Shown here one piece after another: positions 35,675 through 44,237 of a stretch of 64,000 bases of DNA; positions within the stretch are counted from its first letter, which is position 1; the number at the start of each line of letters is the position of its first letter. The DNA lies in the NCBI RefSeq assembly GCF_000013345.1, contig NC_007777.1, positions 868,001 to 932,000 of the forward strand, in the 5' to 3' direction. The notes under the pieces were generated by a model, which was not told where the DNA came from, searched no databases, and saw only the letters and a list, made by a program, of their open reading frames with translations. The stretch comes from Frankia casuarinae. Its GTDB lineage: Bacteria > Actinomycetota > Actinomycetes > Frankiales > Frankiaceae. A program made the translations under genes and the position numbers.

Positions 35675-37228
35675 ATGCTGTACCTCGCCGGGCAGATCCT
35701 GGCGTACGTGCTGGTGGCGATGCTCATTGGTGCGGCGCTGGCATGGGTCTTCCTGATCGCGCCGCTGCGCCGGCAGGCCCGCAACGCCGACGCCGACGCC
35801 GCGCGAAATCGGGCGGGATCGGGGGAGACACCGGCCGGCACCGGACCGGACCTCGACGAATCCCGCCCCGGCGCGGTCCCGTCGGCCGATCGGGCGGCAG
35901 CCGCGAACGACGTGAACCGGGTAAACGCCGGGCCGGCGGGCACCGGCGACGCCGACACGGGTGTCCCCGATTCGGGCGCCCGCGGCACGGGCACAGGGCA
36001 GGCCGCCGAGCTGATCGCCCGGTTGCGCCGGCAGCGTGACGACGTCGCCCTGGAGAAGGCGGATCTAACTGCCCGGCTCGCTGTCGCCGAACAGCGTGCC
36101 GCGGAGTCCGAACGGCGAATCGCCGAGGCGGAGCGCCATGCTGTGATCGCAGGCGCCCGGGTCGAGGAGATCGAAACGGCGCTGCGGGCCCGGGCGTACG
36201 CCGTGACACCCGGCGCGGCCCAGGCCCTCCCGGCCGGTTCGGGTGCCGCCGGTTCGGGTGCCGCCGGTTCGGGTGCCGCCGGCCCGGTGCCGGCGGGCTC
36301 TCCGGGGGCGGGCGGTGATCCCGTCGGCCCCTCGGCTGCGCAGCTCGCCCATGAGGCCGAGCTGCTGCGCAGACAGCTCGTCGAGGCCGAGGGCCGGGCG
36401 GCCAAGTTCTCCTCCCGGCTGGCCATGGCCCGTACGGAGGCGGAGGACGCGCAACGCCAGGTGGCCACCATGACCACCCGGCTGGATCGGCACCAGGCCG
36501 AATGGGCGGCCGAACGGCTCAGTCTGCTGGGGCGGATCGCGAAATCCGAGGCGCTTCTGGGCCAGGCCTCCTCCGACGAGGAAGCCGGTGCCGAGCATCC
36601 CGAGGCCGCCCCCACTGCCGAGGCCGCCCCCACTGCCGAGGCCGCCCCCACTGCCGAGGCGGTCGGGGTTGCTGCCGCGGGCGGCGTGGTCCCGTCGAAC
36701 CTCGCGGTCACCCCGAACGACGCGGGGCCGTCGAAGAGCGCGCTGCCCGCGCACGGCCTGGCCCTGTCGCCCGAGCCGAACGTCTCGGGGGCGACGGTCC
36801 AGGCGAGCGGCGTTGCCACGAAGAACCGGCCACCGGCCCTGGGCGGACCGCCGTCGAGTGGTCAGGGGAGTGGCGGCGGCGTGAAGAGCACCGGTGGCAG
36901 GAGCACCGGTGGAACGAACGGGGCCAGCGGCCAGCCGGGCACGGGTAGCCGGGTCGTGCTGGAACCCGCGCCGCGGTGGAACGGTCTCCTCGATCCCGTG
37001 CGGTCGGGCGGCGACAACCTCAAGGAGATTGTCGGCGTGGGCCCGGTGATCGAGGCCCGGCTGCGGGCGTTGGGCATCACAACCTTCAGCCAGCTGGCCG
37101 AAATGGGTGATACCGACGTCGAGCGGCTCGCTCACCGGCTGGATGGCTTCGGTGACCGCATCGTCTCCGACGATTGGGTCGGCCAGGCCCAGGATCTGCA
37201 GGCCCGGCACTACGGCGGCGTCTACTGA
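35675..37228 (+). CDS. membrane-anchored coiled-coil protein with C-terminal helix-hairpin-helix
   Basis: 517 residues. One N-terminal membrane helix (YLAGQILAYVLVAMLIGAAL), a long Ala/Arg/Glu-rich region predicted as coiled coil (ERRIAEAERHAVIAGARVEE; AKFSSRLAMARTEAEDAQRQ), low-complexity linkers with GSGAA and AAPTAE repeats, and a C-terminal helix-hairpin-helix (LKEIVGVGPVIEARLRALGI, TTFSQLAEMGDTDVERLA) of the kind found in DUF4332 and DNA-binding proteins. The domain order suggests a link between membrane and nucleic acid or a partner protein. Function unknown. ATG 35675 follows AAGGAGG. Confidence 0.82.
   Translation: MLYLAGQILAYVLVAMLIGAALAWVFLIAPLRRQARNADADAARNRAGSGETPAGTGPDLDESRPGAVPSADRAAAANDVNRVNAGPAGTGDADTGVPDSGARGTGTGQAAELIARLRRQRDDVALEKADLTARLAVAEQRAAESERRIAEAERHAVIAGARVEEIETALRARAYAVTPGAAQALPAGSGAAGSGAAGSGAAGPVPAGSPGAGGDPVGPSAAQLAHEAELLRRQLVEAEGRAAKFSSRLAMARTEAEDAQRQVATMTTRLDRHQAEWAAERLSLLGRIAKSEALLGQASSDEEAGAEHPEAAPTAEAAPTAEAAPTAEAVGVAAAGGVVPSNLAVTPNDAGPSKSALPAHGLALSPEPNVSGATVQASGVATKNRPPALGGPPSSGQGSGGGVKSTGGRSTGGTNGASGQPGTGSRVVLEPAPRWNGLLDPVRSGGDNLKEIVGVGPVIEARLRALGITTFSQLAEMGDTDVERLAHRLDGFGDRIVSDDWVGQAQDLQARHYGGVY
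36236..36280 (+). repeat. 15-bp tandem repeat, three copies
   Basis: Unit ggttcgggtgccgcc three times, encoding GSGAA in a linker of the helix-hairpin-helix protein. Confidence 0.9.
36606..36659 (+). repeat. 18-bp tandem repeat, three copies
   Basis: Unit ccgcccccactgccgagg three times, encoding AAPTAE in a second linker of the same protein. Confidence 0.9.
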
Positions 37229-37253
37229 CCGGACCGCCCTCCACCCCGCTCGG

Positions 37254-38795
37254 TCACAGTCCGGAGATGAGTCCCTCGATCTCAGCCTCCAGGATCCGGC
37301 GGTCGGTGACGTCGCAGTAGAGCCAGACATGGCCGCGGTAGCCGTCGGCCGCGGTCAGCGGGATGTGGCTACGCTCGAACACCCGTCCGTCGGCGAACAT
37401 CACCGTCTCCCGGCGTAGCGTCCGCCGTCGGCGGAGCAGGATGTCCAGGCGCGTCGCGAATCCGGATGGATCGTCCACCAGCCCGGGCCGGGGACGCAGC
37501 TGCAGCCGGCAGTCCGTTCCGACCAGGTCGACGGGCAGGTCCGCCAGATCGAACAGATCGCAGTACACCTGGTTCACCGCCACCACACGCCCGTCCCGGT
37601 CGGCGATGAGCACGGCGGTCGTCAGTTCGGCGAGCAGGGTCGTCAGCCAGCGTTCCCGGTCCCGGCATGCCTCCTCGATCCGTCGGGCCTCGGAGAACAG
37701 GCAGCCACAGGTGTGGTTCGAGCCCCTGGCGCGTCCGAAGGGACGCAGGTCGTCGTTCTCGCTGCGATGCAGGGCCACGGCCGCGCGCCACTCCGCTCCA
37801 GGCGGGAGCGTCCCGCGGGGAAACCCGACCGTGGGCCGATCCTCGGTGGATTCACGGGATGTCGCCCGGCCTGGCGTCGGTTCGCCGGGAACCGGCCGGC
37901 GGGGAAGCGGAACAGACCATTCCCAGCCCCGATCGCCCCGATCGGACTGGTCCGGCAGATCACAGGGGTCCGGTCCGTCGAACGGGTCCGGTCCGTCGAA
38001 CGGGTCCGGTCCGTCGAACACGCCGAACCTGTCGAGATCGCCCGCGGGCACCCCATCGGCGGCGAGGGCCTGGAGGCCGAGGAGATCATGACCGAGCAGG
38101 TGTCCGTCGAGGAGGTCGGGATCGAGAGCTGCGAGTTCGAAAGCCGCCTCGCGACGGTGAAGGCGGTCGAGTTCGGCCTGCTCGTCGTCAAGGTGTTCGA
38201 GATCGGCCGCTTCGTGAGGCGCCGGTTCGCGGGAGGCGACGTCGGGTTCGGCTCGTTCCCGGACAGCGACGTCGTCGGTATCGGGCTGGTCCGCGGACGA
38301 TGGGCCGATCGGGGAGCGACGCCCCTGGACCCGCGGCGAGGACACTGGCACACCCTTCATCGGCACACCCGTCACCGGCCCGGCGGCGTTCTCGAACGCA
38401 CTGGCCGACGGCACGGTGAGGGTGCCGACGATCCGTCGTCTACCGTCCCCTGCCGAGGTCACCACCGTCTGCATGACCGCGTCGCAGGGTGGTTCGCCCG
38501 GTCGGATCAACCGGACCTGGATCGAAAACCCGTCGCCGTGCGTGACGAGGTGCCGCCATCGGCTGCCGACGTTCGCTACGTCGCCGGGATGGACAATGCG
38601 TTGCCATCCCCGTCCGACCGCCTCGTCGCGGGTAACGCCGGTCAACTCGGACCACAGCCGGTTCACAAAGAGATACCGGCCTGCCGTATCGGTGGCGAAT
38701 ACCGCGACCGGGCAGTTTTCGACAATCCGCCAGAACATTTTCCAAGCGGTCGTGTCGAACATGTCTGACGATCGGGGATCCCGGGCGCCACTCAT
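37254..38795 (-). CDS. double PAS domain protein
   Basis: 513 residues from ATG 38795 (AGGGG eight bases upstream). PAS 1 (about 13-125): FWRIVENCPVAVFATDTAGR, FVNRLWSELTGVTRDEAVGR, HPGDVANVGSRWRHLV. A ~200-residue acidic linker contains FDGPDP repeats. PAS 2 (about 380-505): LAELTTAVLIADRDGRVVAV, RRRTLRRETVMFADGRVFER, and a PAC-like end HVWLYCDVTDRRILEAEIEG. No kinase, cyclase or DNA-binding domain is present, so output must come through a partner. A Cys pair (CGC) in the middle is a possible ligand site. It lies opposite the Tad genes. Confidence 0.83.
   Translation of the reverse strand: MSGARDPRSSDMFDTTAWKMFWRIVENCPVAVFATDTAGRYLFVNRLWSELTGVTRDEAVGRGWQRIVHPGDVANVGSRWRHLVTHGDGFSIQVRLIRPGEPPCDAVMQTVVTSAGDGRRRIVGTLTVPSASAFENAAGPVTGVPMKGVPVSSPRVQGRRSPIGPSSADQPDTDDVAVRERAEPDVASREPAPHEAADLEHLDDEQAELDRLHRREAAFELAALDPDLLDGHLLGHDLLGLQALAADGVPAGDLDRFGVFDGPDPFDGPDPFDGPDPCDLPDQSDRGDRGWEWSVPLPRRPVPGEPTPGRATSRESTEDRPTVGFPRGTLPPGAEWRAAVALHRSENDDLRPFGRARGSNHTCGCLFSEARRIEEACRDRERWLTTLLAELTTAVLIADRDGRVVAVNQVYCDLFDLADLPVDLVGTDCRLQLRPRPGLVDDPSGFATRLDILLRRRRTLRRETVMFADGRVFERSHIPLTAADGYRGHVWLYCDVTDRRILEAEIEGLISGL
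37966..38019 (-). repeat. 18-bp tandem repeat, three copies
   Basis: Unit gggtccggtccgtcgaac three times, encoding FDGPDP in the linker of the double-PAS protein. Confidence 0.92.
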
Positions 38796-39388
38796 CGTGA
38801 TGCCCCTTTCCCCCCCGGGGGATCGTGCCGGGGATGCGTCGGGGGCAACGCCGCCCTGGTGGCCGAATGAGGTTCTCGCGAGCGGCTGACGACCGCGCTG
38901 GTTGTTGGCTGACCGGACACGGAAGGGACCCCCGAGGCAGGCGTTGGTGGGACGCTGGATGAGACCGGCGGGGTGGGGGGGTTCCGCCTGTCGACCCAGC
39001 GATGCGATATCGACTACAGGGATGTTCGGGTTAGGGACCGCCGAAAGGCTATCGCCTCGGCGTCGTTTCGAGGGAGAAATCGCGCGGGCGTTTCCGGGGC
39101 GGTTGGTGCACCGTCGGTGCAGTCGATATGCGCGCAGAGCGAGGATGAATGTCCGGTCCGCGGCCGCTTTTTGACTGCGGAGAGTAGCAGTCTTGGTGGT
39201 CAAGGTGGGACCCTGTACGGGCTGTGGCCTACCTGAGTCCTACCCGCTCCACACCCTCGGTGGGGGTTGTGCGAACGTTGTTGCGTCTGCCCCCGACGTC
39301 GGGGGTTGCTTACCAGTGACCTTCTTTCTACGCTTCGTGGCAATTGTTGGGGCGGGAAGAGACGAAAGTCGGAGGAGCAGCGGTTTTC
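38796..39388. other. 593-bp divergent intergenic region before cpaF
   Basis: No convincing gene. It includes cccccc-gggggg (38810-38821) near the PAS gene ribosome site, and a perfect 16-bp palindrome at 39290-39305 about 85 bp before the cpaF start. Short frames with several Cys residues near 39193 have weak support. It should hold the promoter of the second Tad block. Confidence 0.5.
39290..39305. promoter_or_regulatory. 16-bp perfect palindrome upstream of cpaF
   Basis: cccccgacgtcggggg is fully self-complementary. A gapless palindrome suits a dimeric repressor site better than a terminator. It is 84 bp upstream of the cpaF start. Confidence 0.45.
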
Positions 39389-40696
39389 GTGGCGGTGGCA
39401 CGCGGCAGTTGGCTGGACGCGACATCGTTCGTGGAGGACGAGGTCAGAGAGCTTGTCCGGCGGCGTTCTCTCGATCCCGTGCGGGACCCGGCGCAGGTGC
39501 GTCAGCTCGTTCACGAGGTGCTCGCCGACTATGAGGAACGGGCTCTCGTCAGCGACCTTCCCCCGGTCGTCGACCGGGACGTCACCGCCCGGCTGGTCTA
39601 TGACGCGGTTGCCGGGTTCGGGCCGCTGCAACGCCACCTCGACGACCCGACTGTGGAGGAGGTCTGGATCAACGAGCCGGGCCGGGTATTCGTCGCCCGG
39701 GCCGGTCGCAGCGAGCTGACGACGACCATTCTGACCGCCGATCAGGTCCAGGACCTCGTCGAGCGGATGCTGAAGTCCTCGGGCCGGCGGGTGGACCTCT
39801 CGACCCCGTTCGTCGACGCCATGCTTCCGGATGGTTCCCGGCTGCACGTGGTCATCCCCGATGTCACCCGGGTGCACTGGTCGATCAACATCCGTAAGTT
39901 TGTGCTGTCCGCGTCGAGCCTGGACGAACTGGTCGGTCTTGGGACGATCACGCTGGCAGCGGCCGCCTTTCTGGACGCCGCGGTCGTCGCCGGCCTCAAC
40001 ATCATCGTTGCGGGCGGCACCCAGGCCGGCAAGACGACCATGCTCAACTGTCTCGGCTCGGCCATCCCGGCCCGGGAACGGGTGATCAGCTGCGAGGAGG
40101 TGTTCGAGCTGAAGCTGCGGGCCGCCGACTGGGTGGCGATGCAGACCCGGCAGGCCAACCTGGAGGGCAGCGGGGAAATCCGGCTGCGCCGGCTGGTCAA
40201 GGAGGCCCTGCGGATGCGCCCGGACCGGCTCCTGGTCGGCGAGGTTCGCCAAGAGGAGGCGCTCGACCTGCTGATCGCGCTCAACTCCGGGCTGCCCGGT
40301 ATGTGCAGCCTGCACGCGAACTCGGCTCGCGAGGCCGTGACGAAGCTGTGCACCCTGCCCCTGCTCGCCGGCGAGAACGTCAGCCATGCCTTCGTGGTGC
40401 CCACCGTCGCCGCCAGCGTGGACCTCGTCGTCCATCTGGAGAAGGACGTCTCGGGCCGGCGCCGCGTCACCGAGGTCGTCGCGCTGCCCGGCCGGACGGA
40501 GGGGGATGTCATCGAGATTGCCCAGATCTACCGCTCGCGCGCGGACGGACTGGTCCGCGCCGACGGCTTCCCGCCACATCCCGAACGGTTCGCCCGCGCC
40601 GGCTACGACCTGCCCGCCCTGCTGGCCCAGAGCGACCATGATTACCATCATCATCGGCCCGGCGGGGGCTGGCCCGAGATCGCCGCGGAGCGCTGA
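39389..40696 (+). CDS. cpaF: CpaF/TadA family pilus assembly ATPase
   Basis: 435 residues from GTG 39389 (GGAGGAG 11 bases upstream). Secretion ATPase that powers Flp pilin assembly at the inner face of the membrane. Hallmarks: GFGPLQRHLDDPTVEEVWIN, Walker A GGTQAGKTTML, the Asp box (CEEVFELKLR), Walker B region LRMRPDRLLVGEVRQEEALD and the His box MCSLHANSAREA. The C-terminal tail HDYHHHRPGGG is extra. TTG 39344 would give 15 more residues. Stop and tadB start overlap. Confidence 0.93.
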   Translation: MAVARGSWLDATSFVEDEVRELVRRRSLDPVRDPAQVRQLVHEVLADYEERALVSDLPPVVDRDVTARLVYDAVAGFGPLQRHLDDPTVEEVWINEPGRVFVARAGRSELTTTILTADQVQDLVERMLKSSGRRVDLSTPFVDAMLPDGSRLHVVIPDVTRVHWSINIRKFVLSASSLDELVGLGTITLAAAAFLDAAVVAGLNIIVAGGTQAGKTTMLNCLGSAIPARERVISCEEVFELKLRAADWVAMQTRQANLEGSGEIRLRRLVKEALRMRPDRLLVGEVRQEEALDLLIALNSGLPGMCSLHANSAREAVTKLCTLPLLAGENVSHAFVVPTVAASVDLVVHLEKDVSGRRRVTEVVALPGRTEGDVIEIAQIYRSRADGLVRADGFPPHPERFARAGYDLPALLAQSDHDYHHHRPGGGWPEIAAER

Positions 40697-41586
40697 TGGG
40701 CATCTTCCTCGGCCTGCTGTTCGGTCTGGGTCTGTTCCTTATCGTCACCAGCGGCCGGCCGCGGTTCCCGGCCTGGTCGGCGACGGCGCGCTGGGAACGG
40801 TCGACGAGCGACCTGCTCGCCCAGGCGGGCATCCGCGGCGTGACCCCGCGCCAGTTCGTCATGATTAGCCTGGGTCTGGGCCTGTTGGTCGGCCTGGTCG
40901 TCCTGGCATTCACCGAGACCGTGTCGCTGGCCGGCGCCTTCGTCGTGTTTGCGAGTCTGCTGCCCCGAGCTCTCGTGGTCCGTCGGCGGCATGCCCGCAG
41001 GCATGATCTGCGGGAGCTGTGGCCGGACGTCGTCGACAACCTGTCCAGCGCGGTGCGGGCCGGGATGTCGCTGCCCGAGGGCCTGGCCGCGGTGGGGGTG
41101 CGGGGGCCGGTGCAGCTGCGACCGGCCTTCACCCGGTTCGGCGAGGACTACAGCGCCACCGGGTCGTTCTCGGCCTGCCTGGACCGCCTCGCCGACGAGC
41201 TCGCCGATCCGGTGGCCGACCGCATCATCGAGTCGCTGCGGATGGCCCGGGAGGTCGGCGGGACCGACCTCGGCCGGCTGTTGCGCACGCTGTCCACCTT
41301 CCTGCGGGAGGACGCCCGCACCCGCGCCGAGCTTGAGACGCGGCAGAGTTGGACGGTGAACGCCGCCCGACTCGCGCTCGCCGCCCCCTGGATCGTGCTG
41401 CTCCTGCTGGCCACCCGGGGGCAGAACGTGCGGGCCTACGACAGCCCGACCGGGGTCCTGGTGCTCGTGGTGGGCGGCGCCGTGTCGGCCCTCGCCTACC
41501 TGCTCATGAAGCGGATCGGCCGGTTGCCGGAGGAGGGCCGGGTGCTGCGCGGGGGAGCGGCAGCCGGCCGGGGGGCGGGATTGTGA
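40696..41586 (+). CDS. tadB: TadB-like type II secretion system F protein
   Basis: 296 residues with the T2SSF domain: hydrophobic segments near 1-20 and 55-95, LRELWPDVVDNLSSAVRAGM (family motif), EDYSATGSFSACLDRLADEL, and C-terminal helices (ALAAPWIVLLLLATRG and after). A platform protein of the Tad machine. ATG 40696 overlaps the cpaF stop by one base; its own stop overlaps the tadC start. Confidence 0.9.
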   Translation: MGIFLGLLFGLGLFLIVTSGRPRFPAWSATARWERSTSDLLAQAGIRGVTPRQFVMISLGLGLLVGLVVLAFTETVSLAGAFVVFASLLPRALVVRRRHARRHDLRELWPDVVDNLSSAVRAGMSLPEGLAAVGVRGPVQLRPAFTRFGEDYSATGSFSACLDRLADELADPVADRIIESLRMAREVGGTDLGRLLRTLSTFLREDARTRAELETRQSWTVNAARLALAAPWIVLLLLATRGQNVRAYDSPTGVLVLVVGGAVSALAYLLMKRIGRLPEEGRVLRGGAAAGRGAGL

Positions 41587-42533
41587 CCACGGTCGCCAGC
41601 GGTGCGCTGATCGGGTTCCTCGTCGGGCTGGGCCTGGTCATCATCGTTTACCGCTCCCCCCGGGCCCGGCGCATCCACCTCGCTGACCGAATCGATCCCT
41701 ACCTGCGGGACACCCCCACACCCTCGAGGCTGCTCGACGACCGGCCGCGGGGGGTGCCGCGGCCGGGCCTCGCCGCGGTCGAGGCGCTCGCGCGCCCGTT
41801 ACTCGCGGACGCCGCCGGTCGACTCGACCGTTTCCTGGGGGGCCGGGCCGCCCTGCAACGCCGGCTGACCCAGGCCGGCGGACGGACCAGCATCGAGGAG
41901 TTCCGCGTCCAGCAGGTCATCTGCGCGGCCAGCGGGGCGCTGATCGGCGCCTTCCTGCTGGCGCTGCGCGCGCTGCTCGGCGTCGGCCCGCCGGCCCTGG
42001 TCAGTGTCGCCTTGATCGTCGCTGGCACGGCCGGTGGGGTGGTGGCCCGGGACTACTGGCTGTCGCGGGCGATCTCCGAACGCGAGGACCGGATGCTGCT
42101 GGAGTTCCCGACGATCGCGGAGCTGCTGGCGCTCGCGGTGACCGCGGGGGAGTCGGCCATCGGGGCGCTGGAGCGGGTCAGCCGGTTGACCCACGGCGAG
42201 CTTGGGCGCGAGCTGCGGCTTGCGCTGGCCGACGCCCGCGCCGGGGCCACCCTCGTGCAGGCGTTGGAGGGCATCGCGGCGCGTACGGCGTTGGCGCCCC
42301 TAGTGCGGTTCGTCGACGGGATGGCGGTCGCGATCGAACGGGGGACGCCGCTGGCGGACATCCTGCGCGCGCAGGCCGTCGACGCGCGTGAGGCGGGCAA
42401 GCGGCAGCTGCTGGAGGCCGGTGGCCGCAAGGAGATCGCGATGATGATCCCGGTCGTGTTCCTCGTCCTGCCGACGACCGTGATTTTTGCCTTCTACCCG
42501 GCCCTGGTGAGTTTCACCGTGATCGCGCAGTGA
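41583..42533 (+). CDS. tadC: TadC-like type II secretion system F protein
   Basis: 316 residues from GTG 41583, in a GTGA overlap with tadB. N-terminal helix ALIGFLVGLGLVIIVY, two central helices, the T2SSF signature EFPTIAELLALAVTAGESAI, and IPVVFLVLPTTVIFAFYPAL at the C-terminus. It pairs with TadB as the inner-membrane platform. Confidence 0.9.
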   Translation: MTTVASGALIGFLVGLGLVIIVYRSPRARRIHLADRIDPYLRDTPTPSRLLDDRPRGVPRPGLAAVEALARPLLADAAGRLDRFLGGRAALQRRLTQAGGRTSIEEFRVQQVICAASGALIGAFLLALRALLGVGPPALVSVALIVAGTAGGVVARDYWLSRAISEREDRMLLEFPTIAELLALAVTAGESAIGALERVSRLTHGELGRELRLALADARAGATLVQALEGIAARTALAPLVRFVDGMAVAIERGTPLADILRAQAVDAREAGKRQLLEAGGRKEIAMMIPVVFLVLPTTVIFAFYPALVSFTVIAQ

Positions 42534-42617
42534 GTGTCCGGGGGCGCGCAGGTGGCCGCCCGCGGGGTGGACGCGTCCGTCCGGCGAGGTCGGATCAGCC
42601 AGCCTGAAGGAGGAGAC

Positions 42618-42845
42618 ATGGGACGAACAGGGCAGGCCGTGAAAGCGAGATGGCGGGCCTGGCGGTCAGCCGTCGCATCGGGCAGCCGCCATGATCGCGA
42701 CCGGGGGGACGTCCCCGGCTGGGTCATGATAACCGTCATGACGGCGGCGCTGGTGGTCGCGATCGCCACCCTGGCGACGCCCGCCCTGCAGAACCTGTTC
42801 ACCTCGGCCATCAACTCGGTGTCGGGTATCGGCGGTGGCGGCTGA
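42618..42845 (+). CDS. small Flp pilin-like membrane protein
   Basis: 75 residues from ATG 42618 with AAGGAGG upstream. A basic N-terminus, then RGDVPGWVMITVMTAALVVA and a hydrophobic stretch, ending in Ala/Ser/Gly. This is the usual small protein between tadC and tadE in actinobacterial Tad loci and is probably the major pilin or a pilin-like subunit. The usual Gly/Glu prepilin cleavage signature is not clear. It overlaps the next start by 11 bases. Confidence 0.72.
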   Translation: MGRTGQAVKARWRAWRSAVASGSRHDRDRGDVPGWVMITVMTAALVVAIATLATPALQNLFTSAINSVSGIGGGG

Positions 42846-43350
42846 GCTCGCGGCCGCCGCGGGGCCGGACGGGATCGACGGCGGCCCCAGGGGAACCGGG
42901 CACCGACCGGACGCGGTCGAGGACGGCGTCGAGGACGCCTCGGACGCCTCGGACGCCTCGGACGCGGCTGACGCGGCTGACGGCGGATCGGCCGTCGTCG
43001 AGTTCATCCTGGTGGGGACGTTGTTGCTCTTCCTGATCCTGGGGATCATCCAGGTCGGCCTGGTGCTGCACATCCGCAACACGCTCGCGGCGGACGCCGC
43101 GGAGGGAGCCAGGCACGCGGCCAACCTCGGCGTACCGGCGAGCGAGGGCGGTCCCTACGCCCAGGCCCTCATCGCGCGGACCATCCCGGGACGGTCCGAC
43201 GCCGTCTGCACCGGGGCGCAGGTCGATGGGCCGGGTGGCACGCCGCTCGCGGAGGTCACCTGCCGGGTTGCCGTGCCGCTCGTCCTGGTCCCACTGGGCG
43301 ACGGCATCACGATCACGGTGAAGGGCCATGCGCTCAAGGAACTGCCGTGA
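42835..43350 (+). CDS. TadE-like pilus protein
   Basis: 171 residues from GTG 42835. After an acidic leader with a DASDASDASDAADAAD run (9-bp repeats at about 42930-42975) comes the TadE hallmark GGSAVVEFILVGTLLLFLIL and a membrane helix, then an extracytoplasmic domain with ADAAEGARHAANLG and two Cys residues that may pair. TadE is a minor pseudopilin. The start is uncertain because of the low-complexity leader. Confidence 0.83.
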   Translation: MAAELAAAAGPDGIDGGPRGTGHRPDAVEDGVEDASDASDASDAADAADGGSAVVEFILVGTLLLFLILGIIQVGLVLHIRNTLAADAAEGARHAANLGVPASEGGPYAQALIARTIPGRSDAVCTGAQVDGPGGTPLAEVTCRVAVPLVLVPLGDGITITVKGHALKELP

Positions 43351-43970
43351 CGAGGGGTGGCGTGGCGGGAGATCGGGTCGCGCGGGCGATCCTGCACTCC
43401 CTGCCGCGGGCGATCATGATGATCAGGACAGGTTGTGTGGCTTTCGTGCGCCGCGTCGGTCGCATAGGCCGCGTTGTCGGGCCCGGACAGGAAGGCCGGG
43501 CGACCAGGGCCGACGACGGTTCGGCGATGATCGAATTCGTTGGATTGTCCGTCGTGCTGCTCATCCCGTTCGTCTACCTGTTCCTGTGCGTCTTCGCGGT
43601 GCAGCGCGCGGCGTTCGGGGTGACCCAGGCCGCCCGGGAGGCCGGGCGGGCGTTCGCCACCGCGGACAGTGAGACGCAGGGCATGGACCGGGCGCGGCTC
43701 GCCGCGCAGCTCGCCCTCGCCGACCAGGGCGTCCCCGGCGCGCCACAGGTCCGGTTCGCTCCCGAGGGCGCCGACTGTGGTGCGGGGGATCCCGGAGACG
43801 GCGCGGCAACCCTGGAGCCGGGCGCGTCGTTCGTCGTCTGTGTCCGTACGGTCGTGGCGCTGCCGGGAACCGGCGCCTTGTTCTCCGGCATTACCGATGT
43901 CACGGTTAACGGCCAGTTCACCGTAGTGATTGATCAGTTCCGCGCCGACAGGCGGGAAACCCAGCCCTAG
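43347..43970 (+). CDS. second TadE-like minor pilin
   Basis: 207 residues. A basic leader, then DDGSAMIEFVGLSVVLLIPF (TadE motif and membrane helix), VTQAAREAGRAFATADSE and a C-terminal beta domain (FVVCVRTVVALPGTGALFSG, TVNGQFTVVIDQFR) with two Cys. The start overlaps the preceding stop by four bases, as throughout this block. The block is interrupted after this gene by a reverse-strand cassette, and the expected tadG-like gene appears at 50222. Confidence 0.85.
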   Translation: MTRGGVAGDRVARAILHSLPRAIMMIRTGCVAFVRRVGRIGRVVGPGQEGRATRADDGSAMIEFVGLSVVLLIPFVYLFLCVFAVQRAAFGVTQAAREAGRAFATADSETQGMDRARLAAQLALADQGVPGAPQVRFAPEGADCGAGDPGDGAATLEPGASFVVCVRTVVALPGTGALFSGITDVTVNGQFTVVIDQFRADRRETQP

Positions 43971-43986
43971 CAGGGGTTTCGTACGT

Positions 43987-44237
43987 TCACGGGGTTACGC
44001 GGGATCGCAAGGTTTTACGGGGTCCGGTGGACTTTTTGGCGGCGAAGGACTTGTCCGGCTCGGGGAGCAACTCGGCTCGGCGCGCCAGGTCGGCGAATTT
44101 GGGGGAGCAGAGTCCGGTCTGCGGTCCCTGAAGCGTGACTGGCTCCCCAAAACTCGGCCGCCACGCGATGTACACCACGTCCGTGGACTCCACTGATGTC
44201 GATCCGCGCGGACACCTGGCCGTTCTTGCTGGGCTGG
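43987..44237 (-). other. unassigned region downstream of the NTPase-kinase gene
   Basis: A minus-strand frame here has protein-like composition (VVYIAWRPSFGEPVTLQGPQ; ADLARRAELLPEPDKSFAAK) but no recognised family and no good start, and it overlaps the end of the 1160-residue gene. It may be a decayed gene fragment at the edge of the inserted cassette. Confidence 0.25.

Noticed and set aside
33826-36819. 997-residue minus-strand frame opposite patatin, DUF6912 and HhH genes
   Set aside because: Spans several genes in antisense; Ser/Ala/Arg-rich, no domain.
39193-39534. Small Cys-containing frame upstream of cpaF
   Set aside because: Runs into cpaF in another frame; no family or ribosome site. 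Could not exclude a short peptide.
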